From Brevibacillus sp. DP1.3A (GTDB taxonomy: Bacteria; Bacillota; Bacilli; Brevibacillales; Brevibacillaceae), in assembly GCF_013284245.2 (NCBI RefSeq), contig NZ_CP085876.1, forward strand, positions 4,614,001-4,678,000: a stretch of DNA of 64,000 bases, read 5' to 3'. Shown piece after piece: positions 57,389 to 64,000 of the stretch; positions within the stretch are counted from its first letter, which is position 1; each line of letters opens with the position of its first letter. The position numbers were made by a program, and so were the translations under genes. The notes below the pieces were generated by a model that saw only the letters and a list, made by a program, of their open reading frames with translations, had not been told where the DNA came from and did no database searches.

Positions 57389-58144
57389 CTATCCTTTTAC
57401 AGGCTGCCACTCCAAAATATCTCTTGCCACTACACTGGCCAAAATTAAACCAGCCACAGAAGGCACGAAAGCATTACTTGCTGGAGGCATCCGCACTTTG
57501 CTAATCGGTGAATTCGGGTTGGAAACGATCTGTTCGCGTACATCTACACGTACGGTTACGGGAATCTCACGGGAATATACAACTTTAACCCCTTTGTAGA
57601 TACCGCTTTTCCGCAGCTCACGACGAATGACCTTTGCAATCGGATCATAACTCGTTTGGGAAATATCGGCAACCTCAAAACGGGTCGGGTCCATTTTGTT
57701 GGCCGCACCCATGCTAGAAATAATAGGGATATTGCGACGCTTCGCTTCTTTAATTACATGGAGCTTGGCGGACATGGTATCCATGGCATCCACGATATAA
57801 TCCAGTTCATGCTCAAATAGCTCATGCGCTGTTTCTTCATTGTAGAACATATTGAGTGTTACGACCTCGCACTCTGGATTGATCGTCGCAATACGCTCCT
57901 TCATGAGCTCAGCCTTTTTTTGACCGACTGTGTTCAGCGTCGCATGAATTTGGCGGTTGATGTTCGTAATGTCTACTACATCCTTATCTACCAAAATGAG
58001 CTTGCCTACACCAGTACGCGCGAGTGCTTCTACTGTAAAGGAACCGACTCCACCAATTCCTAATACAGCAACGCGGCTATTTTTCATTTTTTCTAAACCT
58101 TCGGGACCGAAGGCCAATTCACAACGAGAAAATTGATGAAGCAT
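57389..58144 (-). CDS. tcdA: tRNA threonylcarbamoyladenosine dehydratase (TcdA/CsdL-like)
   Basis: 251 residues from the ATG at 58144 (AAAGGTG upstream; a GTG at 58156 overlaps it). ThiF/MoeB-type E1 fold with ATP site VAVLGIGGVGSFTVEALART, GKLILVDKDVVDITNINRQI, and SSMGAANKMDPTRFEVADIS, RELRKSGIYKGVKVVYSREI. It cyclises t6A to ct6A on tRNAs in an ATP-dependent step. Between rarA and 6S RNA, as yrvM in B. subtilis. Confidence 0.92.
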   Translation of the reverse strand: MLHQFSRCELAFGPEGLEKMKNSRVAVLGIGGVGSFTVEALARTGVGKLILVDKDVVDITNINRQIHATLNTVGQKKAELMKERIATINPECEVVTLNMFYNEETAHELFEHELDYIVDAMDTMSAKLHVIKEAKRRNIPIISSMGAANKMDPTRFEVADISQTSYDPIAKVIRRELRKSGIYKGVKVVYSREIPVTVRVDVREQIVSNPNSPISKVRMPPASNAFVPSVAGLILASVVARDILEWQPVKG

Positions 58145-58233
58145 ATTTCGTGTCACCTTTCATTCGCAAGCGAGATTATTGGGGTAGTTTAACACTTACT
58201 TATAGTCAATCGGAAAAGTAGGATTGAAATAGA

Positions 58234-58417
58234 AAAAAGGAGCCCCATTATGTCGTGTTACTCCTTAGTTTTGAACCTGCTCATCGCAGGTGGGTGTCTT
58301 GCCGAACTGTTACAGACGTCCACTCTAAGGAGGCATGCCTTTACAATCACGGACGAAAAACTCCCTAAACAAACTTTGTGGCTCAAAACTATCGGATGTC
58401 ACGAGCATCGCAGGGCT
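58234..58417 (-). ncRNA. 6S RNA
   Basis: About 184 nt on the minus strand from near 58417, after TTGCTC-16-TACTAT (-10 at 58424-58429). The ends pair as a long rod: AGCCC with GGGCT and CTCGTG with CACGAC, leaving a large internal region characteristic of 6S RNA. It ends at a T-rich tract (CTCCTTTTTTC). The place between tcdA and aspS corresponds to the 6S-1 gene of B. subtilis. It binds RNA polymerase-sigma-A in stationary phase. Confidence 0.78.
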
Positions 58418-58469
58418 TTCATCATAGTATTACCAATGTATCAAAGAGCAATGCAGTTGCGCAAGTCGA

Positions 58470-60260
58470 TTACGCTTCCACCTTTTCTTCTTCTGTGACA
58501 ATTGTTGCAATGGACAGCTCTTTCAATTGTTTTTCGTCTACTACATCTGGAGCATTTACCATCAGGTCGCTCGCGCTTGCTGTTTTCGGGAATGCGATGA
58601 CTTCACGCAGGTTAGTGCGGCCAGCCAAAAGCATGATCAAACGGTCCAAGCCAAGAGCGATTCCACCGTGTGGAGGTGTACCGTATTCGAATGCATCCAT
58701 GAGGAAGCCGAATTGTTTACGCGCCTCTTCTAGTGTAAAGCCAAGTGTCGTAAACATTTTTTCTTGCACGTCGCGCTTGAAGATCCGCATGGAACCTCCG
58801 CCGAGCTCGTATCCGTTGAGAACCATATCGTATGCTTGTGCGCGCATTTGACCTGGATCGGTGTCGAACAGGTGCAGGTCTTCGTCTTTTGGACGTGTGA
58901 ACGGATGGTGCAGGGCAACGTAGCGTTTTGCATCCTCATCCCACTCAACCAGTGGGAAGTCTACTACCCAAAGGAATGCAAACTGGCTTTGGTCAATCAG
59001 ACCGAGTTCAGCACCCAGCTTGGAGCGAAGAGCACCCAGTGCATCTGCTACTACTTTTGGTTTGTCAGCAACGAACAGGAGCAAGTCGCCTTCTTCTACC
59101 GCCAAGCGTGCTTTCATCTCGTTAAGTTCTTCTTCTTTAAAGAACTTCGCAATTGGTCCTTTGACTTCGCCGTCTTTGAAGCCGATCCAAGCCAAGCCTT
59201 TCGCGCCATAACGGGAAGCGAATTTACCCAGGTCGTCTGCTTCTTTACGGGAGTAGTGTCCGCAACCTTTTGCGTTGATCGCTTTTACTTGTCCGCCGCC
59301 AGCTACAGCTGCTGCAAACACCTTGAAGTCACTTGTCGCAACCAGATCAGATACGTCTGTCAGCTCCATGCCGAAGCGTACGTCTGGTTTGTCAGAACCG
59401 TAGCGCGCCATTGCATCCGCATACGTGAGACGAGGGAATGGAGTCGGTACGTCTACGCCAACCGTTTGCTTGAATACGTGAGCGACCATCTTTTCCATCA
59501 TCGGCAGGATTTCTTCCATAGACAGGAAAGAGGTTTCAATGTCCACTTGGGTAAATTCAGGCTGACGGTCAGCACGCAGGTCTTCGTCACGGAAGCAACG
59601 AGCGATTTGGTAATAGCGCTCCAAACCAGATACCATCAGAAGCTGTTTGAACAGCTGTGGCGATTGCGGCAGTGCGTAGAATTCGCCTGGATGTACACGG
59701 GAAGGCACGAGGTAGTCACGTGCGCCCTCAGGAGTGCTCTTCTGGAGAATTGGTGTTTCTACTTCCACGAAGTTGTTCTCATCCAAGTAGTCACGGAACG
59801 CTTTCGCTGCTTTGCTGCGCAAAATCAGGGAGCGCTGCATTTCAGGACGGCGCAAGTCCAAGTAGCGGTATTTCAGACGAACTTGTTCATCTACTTCAAT
59901 CTCGTCTTCAATCAGGAACGGAGGCGTTTTTGCATCGTTCAAGATTTCGATTTCAGAGATGTGCACTTCTACTTCGCCGGTTTTCAGCTTCGGATTGATT
60001 GCTTCTGGTGCACGGTTTACAACTTTCCCTTTTACAACCAGTACGTATTCGCTGCGAACCTTGTCAGCCGCTTCCCAAGCTTCTTTGTTGTACTCTGGGT
60101 TGAATACGATTTGGACGATGCCAGTGCGGTCACGGAAGTCAATGAAGATGACGCCTCCGAGGTCGCGACGCTTTTGTACCCATCCGTTCAGTACGACTTC
60201 TTGCCCAACGTGTGCTGTTGTTACTTCTCCACCATGTACGGTGCGATATTGCCAAGACAT
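58470..60260 (-). CDS. aspS: Aspartyl-tRNA synthetase
   Basis: 596 residues from the ATG at 60260 (GGGGGAA upstream; an earlier ATG lacks a site). Class IIb layout: OB-fold anticodon domain with [20 protein letters not shown], catalytic motif 2 [20 protein letters not shown], the bacterial GAD insertion (about 280-420) and motif 3 [16 protein letters not shown]. It charges tRNA-Asp. Co-transcribed with hisS 24 nt upstream under a T-box. A long plus-strand antisense frame is an artefact of codon bias. Confidence 0.97.
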   Translation of the reverse strand: MSWQYRTVHGGEVTTAHVGQEVVLNGWVQKRRDLGGVIFIDFRDRTGIVQIVFNPEYNKEAWEAADKVRSEYVLVVKGKVVNRAPEAINPKLKTGEVEVHISEIEILNDAKTPPFLIEDEIEVDEQVRLKYRYLDLRRPEMQRSLILRSKAAKAFRDYLDENNFVEVETPILQKSTPEGARDYLVPSRVHPGEFYALPQSPQLFKQLLMVSGLERYYQIARCFRDEDLRADRQPEFTQVDIETSFLSMEEILPMMEKMVAHVFKQTVGVDVPTPFPRLTYADAMARYGSDKPDVRFGMELTDVSDLVATSDFKVFAAAVAGGGQVKAINAKGCGHYSRKEADDLGKFASRYGAKGLAWIGFKDGEVKGPIAKFFKEEELNEMKARLAVEEGDLLLFVADKPKVVADALGALRSKLGAELGLIDQSQFAFLWVVDFPLVEWDEDAKRYVALHHPFTRPKDEDLHLFDTDPGQMRAQAYDMVLNGYELGGGSMRIFKRDVQEKMFTTLGFTLEEARKQFGFLMDAFEYGTPPHGGIALGLDRLIMLLAGRTNLREVIAFPKTASASDLMVNAPDVVDEKQLKELSIATIVTEEEKVEA

Positions 60261-60284
60261 GATCATTTCCCCCAACAATTTGTT

Positions 60285-61559
60285 TTATGGATTTACTTTT
60301 GCAGCGAGTACCGAAACGAGTTCCTCGCGTTTCACTTCTTGTTGCTCGCCTGTTGCCATTTCCTTTAGAACAACCGTGCCATTTGCTAATTCAGACTCAC
60401 CGATGATCGCCGTAAAACGAGCCTGTAAACGATCTGCTTGCTTCAGCTGTGCTTTCATTTTCCGATCCAGATAATCCAGCTCAGCCGCAATCCCTGCTTG
60501 GCGCAATTGGTCGACGAGTACGAAAGCTGTTGTTTTCGCTTCTGGTGTCTGCACCACTACGAAGCAATCGATGCCACCCGAGATCGGCAGTTGAACACCT
60601 TGCTTTTCCAGAGCCAACAGCAGACGCTCGATACTGAGTGCGAAGCCGATGCCTGGCATATCGTCGCCGCCCAGCTCTGCAACCAGTCCGTTGTAGCGCC
60701 CGCCGCCACAAAGCGTTTCTACCGCACCGATCTCCGCCATTTTGATTTCAAATGCGGTCAGTGTGTAGTAGTCCAAGCCGCGAACCAGACGCGGATTCAC
60801 ATGAAACGGAATATCCAGCGCGGTCAAGTAGTTTTGTACGGCTTCGAAGTGAGCCGCGGATTCTTCGCTCAAGTAGTCCAAAATGGACGGAGCGTCCATC
60901 GTCAGTGTTTTGCATTTTTCATTTTTGCAATCGAGCACGCGCAGCGGATTGCGATCGATACGAGATTGGCAATCCTCGCACAGCTCGGAGCGAACACCGT
61001 TCAAATGTGCGAGCAAATGCTCACGGTGATGCGCCCGGTCTTCTACCGTACCTACGCTGTTCAATTCCACAGAAAGTCCAGTCAATCCGAGCTCCTGATA
61101 CAGACGAATCGCAAGGCCAATGACTTCTGCATCGATCGCTGGATCGCTTGAACCGATCGCTTCTGCACCGAATTGGACGAATTGGCGATAGCGGCCTGCT
61201 TGCGGACGCTCGTGACGGAACATCGGTCCCAGGTAGTACAGCTTGGTAGGCTGATTAGGCACACCGTACAGCTTGTTTTCCACGTAGGAGCGAACAACAC
61301 CCGCTGTCCCTTCTGGACGCAGCGTGAGAGCATCCGTACTGCGCGGATTGGCTACACTGTACATTTCTTTTTCCACGATGTCAGTCGTCTCGCCAACACC
61401 CCGTTGGAACAACTCTGTGCTCTCAAACAGCGGCGTGCGAATTTCCGCGTAATTGGAGCGGCGACACAGATCGCGGGCCTTGGCCTCCACGTAGTGCCAC
61501 AGCTCTACAGTACCAGGCATGATATCCTGCGTACCGCGTGGGATCTGGATTCTTGTCAT
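60285..61559 (-). CDS. hisS: Histidyl-tRNA synthetase
   Basis: 424 residues from the ATG at 61559 (GGAGGTTCGAGAGGA upstream). RIQIPRGTQDIMPG, motif 2 YYLGPMFRHERPQAGRYRQF, the histidine motif VRGLDYYTLTAFE and motif 3 GIGFALSIERLLLAL; C-terminal anticodon-binding domain from about 330. First gene of the hisS-aspS operon, controlled by the T-box at 61636-61962. Confidence 0.97.
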   Translation of the reverse strand: MTRIQIPRGTQDIMPGTVELWHYVEAKARDLCRRSNYAEIRTPLFESTELFQRGVGETTDIVEKEMYSVANPRSTDALTLRPEGTAGVVRSYVENKLYGVPNQPTKLYYLGPMFRHERPQAGRYRQFVQFGAEAIGSSDPAIDAEVIGLAIRLYQELGLTGLSVELNSVGTVEDRAHHREHLLAHLNGVRSELCEDCQSRIDRNPLRVLDCKNEKCKTLTMDAPSILDYLSEESAAHFEAVQNYLTALDIPFHVNPRLVRGLDYYTLTAFEIKMAEIGAVETLCGGGRYNGLVAELGGDDMPGIGFALSIERLLLALEKQGVQLPISGGIDCFVVVQTPEAKTTAFVLVDQLRQAGIAAELDYLDRKMKAQLKQADRLQARFTAIIGESELANGTVVLKEMATGEQQEVKREELVSVLAAKVNP

Positions 61560-61635
61560 TCCTCTCGAACCTCCATGTCTTTTCAAAAACTCGGGCTAAA
61601 GCCAAACCTTCAGGATCAAGGAACCTTTATGACCA

Positions 61636-61962
61636 AATAAAAAAGTCCCTCGTCTCCTGACATTTAGCAAATCGCCGCATGTCAGGGACGAGAGACTGGT
61701 TATACTCCCGTGGTGCCACCCTGTTTGAATAGCCCTCCATCATAAAAAGGCTATCCCACTTATTAGCCGTTAACGCCGGCACACGCCTGCCAGTTACTGG
61801 GGAAAGAGATTTCTTTCAGCCGTTCACTGCGGTCTTCAGGGATGTCATTCACCAAGCCGTTATACGAAAGCACTCTCAGCCACGGCGCTTTCTCTCTGGG
61901 TATCCGGTTCCTAGATACTTGTTCCCGTCATCAGATCATTTCTTATTCAATAAAAAAGCTTA
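61636..61962 (-). promoter_or_regulatory. hisS-aspS T-box riboswitch leader
   Basis: T-box AGGGTGGCACCACGG (about 61708-61722) followed by a long terminator stem GTCCCTCGTCTCCTGACAT and its complement (61645-61697) and TTTTTTATTT. Upstream stem I contains TGAATGACATCCCTGAAG; the triplet GAC followed by A would specify Asp rather than His. Binding of uncharged tRNA prevents termination. Confidence 0.92.
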
Positions 61963-61968
61963 ATGTGA

Positions 61969-61997
61969 ATCATAGCAAACCCGCCAACAGCCGTCAA
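61969..61997 (-). promoter_or_regulatory. hisS-aspS promoter
   Basis: TTGACG (61992-61997), a 17-nt spacer and TATGAT (61969-61974) on the minus strand. Confidence 0.8.
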
Positions 61998-62046
61998 CAG
62001 GCGCTCAAATAAAACTTTTTTTATTAATAACAAGTATATCCATCAC

Positions 62047-63570
62047 TTACTTGCCAGATACCTGTCCAGCCGTTCTCGCACCCGAATAGATTTCATCCAA
62101 ATCACGGAGCTTGTTTTCAACCAGAACCTTGTACGTGTCATTGTACGTTTTCGGGTCCTTCGGATTCGGAAAGCGCGTCAGCTTTCCGCTTCCTGGGGCC
62201 ATCAGCTTGGATACTGCACCACATCCGAGACCAAGGATGGTTTGTACCTCTTCCATGATCATGATGTTGTAGATGCTGTCCTGCCCTGGCTTGGCATATC
62301 CGACATTCTCCAGATTTCCCAAAATGTTTTTCTGCCGATACAAATAGTATGGGTCATAGCCGTTCGCCGCTGTCCACTCGGAGGCCATCTCCATCATTTT
62401 GCTGATCTCATCCCGACTGGCGACCTTGTAGCGGTCTTTGTTCTGCGTCATTTCTGATGCTCTTTTAAAAGACAGCGTATGAACCGTCAGCGAGGCAGGC
62501 ATTAGCTTTTCTACCTCTTGAAGGCTGTACGCCAGCTCGGCTACGCCTTCGTTTGGTAGCCCGATGATCAGGTCCATATTAATATTAGTCAAGCCCATCT
62601 CCATAGCCAGATGGTATTTCTCAATCGTCTCTTCGACGGTGTGATGACGTCCGATTGCCTGGAGCGTCTCCTGCGTGAACGACTGTGGATTAATGCTGAT
62701 CCGATCCACTTCCCACTGCTTCATCACATCAAGCTTTTCGCGAGTGATCGTGTCGGGTCTTCCCGCCTCAACCGTCAGCTCGCGCACATCTCCCATGTGT
62801 GGAAATGAGCGATGCATCGTCTCAAACAGCTGGTTCATGTCATCCGCGGTAATACTCGTAGGAGTTCCGCCACCGAAATAAATGGACGTGATCCGCTGGT
62901 CATTCACGCGAAGCCACTCTCCCATCCGCTCCATCTCATAATGGAGACCTTCGAGAAACGGATTAACCGAAGCCGTATGACTGCGAATCGCGTAAGCAGG
63001 AAACGTACAGTACGCACACTTCGTCGGACAGAAGGGGATGCCGATATACACAGACAATTCGCGATCAATTTGATACAAATCAGGCACGACGTAGAGCTGC
63101 TTGTCTACGATTTCTTGCAAAAGCTTTAGCTTGTATGGACGCAAAATCACATCCTGCTGCAATCTCTTGTGTGCTTCCTGTCTGTCTACACCAGCGGCGT
63201 TCAACTGATGCAGCAGTTTCGTCGGGCGTATCCCGGTCAAAATACCCCAGCCTTGCTCCATGCCCGTGTATTCTTCCAGCATCAATAACAGCGCATAACA
63301 AAGAGCTTGCTTGGCCGTCTTTTTCATCGCTTTTTCATCACGTGCTACGTAGTCACGCTCCACCTGATGGGAAATGCTTCGTTTGCCATCGTATAGCTCT
63401 CCTGAAGCTACGACTCCATTTTCGTGCACAGTCAATGCCAGCTTGATTTTCAAATCAGCCTCACCTGTCCACTCGGGCACAAAAGTGAGCGCTGGGTCTT
63501 CATAAAATAACGCGAGAATTAAGGAGAGTTCCCGCTCGAATGCGTGTCCCTCACATATGATCTGTATCAT
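62047..63570 (-). CDS. hemZ: HemZ-type radical SAM coproporphyrinogen dehydrogenase-like protein
   Basis: 507 residues from the ATG at 63570 (GCAGGTG upstream; a GTG at 63579 overlaps it). An N-terminal extension of about 165 residues precedes the radical SAM domain, as in HemZ; the 4Fe-4S motif is GIPFCPTKCAYCTFPAYAI (CxxxCxxC). Then YFGGGTPTSITADDMNQLF and ELTVEAGRPDTITREKLDVM follow. HemN-like enzymes act in anaerobic heme synthesis, but many HemZ/HemN-like proteins have other roles such as heme chaperoning. Confidence 0.88.
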   Translation of the reverse strand: MIQIICEGHAFERELSLILALFYEDPALTFVPEWTGEADLKIKLALTVHENGVVASGELYDGKRSISHQVERDYVARDEKAMKKTAKQALCYALLLMLEEYTGMEQGWGILTGIRPTKLLHQLNAAGVDRQEAHKRLQQDVILRPYKLKLLQEIVDKQLYVVPDLYQIDRELSVYIGIPFCPTKCAYCTFPAYAIRSHTASVNPFLEGLHYEMERMGEWLRVNDQRITSIYFGGGTPTSITADDMNQLFETMHRSFPHMGDVRELTVEAGRPDTITREKLDVMKQWEVDRISINPQSFTQETLQAIGRHHTVEETIEKYHLAMEMGLTNINMDLIIGLPNEGVAELAYSLQEVEKLMPASLTVHTLSFKRASEMTQNKDRYKVASRDEISKMMEMASEWTAANGYDPYYLYRQKNILGNLENVGYAKPGQDSIYNIMIMEEVQTILGLGCGAVSKLMAPGSGKLTRFPNPKDPKTYNDTYKVLVENKLRDLDEIYSGARTAGQVSGK

Positions 63571-63665
63571 GGAGTTCACCTGCTTTTTTCAAAAATGCCA
63601 CTCCTCATCATAGCCGACGAGAATTACTCGGGTCAACTAGACAAGTTGTGGCATCGTGTGCAAGG

Positions 63666-63836
63666 TCACTTTCGTTTTTGCCGAGGGTGTTGGATATCCC
63701 GCAGGCCTGGATGAAAATCTTGGGCCATTTCTACATTTTGTAGTGACATTTCTTTCTCCAAATCGTCTTGAAAATCAACAGACAAAAACTGCCGATTCAA
63801 TCCTTGCGCGAATGTTTCCTTCTTTGACTGTCTCAC
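63666..63836 (-). CDS. Small hydrophilic protein upstream of hemZ
   Basis: 56 residues from the GTG at 63836 with AGGAGGAATTC upstream; an in-frame ATG at 63872 has no site. Sequence RQSKKETFAQGLNRQFLSVD then MSLQNVEMAQDFHPGLRDIQ is charged, likely disordered or helical. I recognise no family. The 160 bp between here and the window end show no further gene. Confidence 0.55.
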   Translation of the reverse strand: MRQSKKETFAQGLNRQFLSVDFQDDLEKEMSLQNVEMAQDFHPGLRDIQHPRQKRK

Positions 63837-64000
63837 GATGAATTCCTCCTGAAAAGCTGCGTGCGCTAGCATCTAGTAAAATCTAGTATTGCCTTCCCTG
63901 ATGAAAAGCAATCAGGGAATTCATGCAGAACTTTGTCGTATTTTGCAGGAAAAAGCAGGAGAAATAGCGAAGTGATTATTTTGGTAAAAACATGCAAGAG

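Noticed and set aside
58764-60368. A 534-codon open frame on the plus strand opposite aspS
   Set aside because: Antisense shadow of aspS and the start of hisS, with no ribosome site or family signature.

Overview
The window reads as a chromosomal segment of a spore-forming Gram-positive bacterium, most likely Brevibacillus or a close relative in the Paenibacillaceae. This rests on recognisable genes and their order, not on a database search. The block hemZ - hisS/aspS (T-box) - 6S RNA - tcdA - rarA - cymR - cysteine desulfurase - recD2 - alaS (T-box) - ireB - ruvX - DUF1292 - mltG - trmR - udk - class B PBP largely follows the Bacillus subtilis hisS-to-udk region.

Layout. 1-4.4 kb: a truncated CarD-family gene, two YdcZ-type transporter genes flanking a Crp/Fnr regulator, and DUF1648, His-rich and DUF2935 proteins. 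4.45-11.6 kb: AT-rich accessory DNA with an HU gene copy, YolD-like genes, phage scraps, and three repeated cassettes that each look like the 3' part of a group II intron (domains V and VI) joined to a short Ig-like exon. 11.58-28.0 kb: a sigK gene split into a 3' half (11582-11955) and a 5' half (27672-28009) by a roughly 15.7-kb element carrying a SpoIVCA-like serine recombinase. This is a skin-like sigK intervening element whose excision should rebuild a 236-residue sigma-K. Its cargo includes an intact IS3-family element, a second identical HU gene, a matrixin-type protease, a DUF4157 protein, an SOS-controlled winged-helix/YolD operon, an ArpU-type regulator, a glycosyltransferase, many small phage genes, a 43-residue exported peptide and several broken phage genes.

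28.2-38 kb: a small membrane protein, an ankyrin/Imm22/SMI1-KNR4 immunity-like cluster, an HscC-type Hsp70 operon with a J-like protein and a DUF1266 protein, a GNAT acetyltransferase, an HD-GYP protein and a JAMM-domain protein. 38-64 kb: conserved housekeeping genes, almost all on the minus strand, with two T-box leaders, a yybP-ykoY (Mn2+) riboswitch before a TerC-family gene, and 6S RNA.

Two systems stand out. The first is the set of three cassettes at 7.5-9.75 kb. All three keep a canonical 34-nt domain V, a domain VI with a compensatory base change, the same splice phase, an Ig-like exon and a terminator, and each has a promoter-like sequence at the start of the conserved RNA. No intron core or 5' exon lies in the window, so these could be trans-splicing acceptors or cassettes served by an intron elsewhere. 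The second is the developmentally excisable sigK element, with a remnant of a further sigK-like 3' end at 4.45 kb that suggests an older or larger element once occupied the region.
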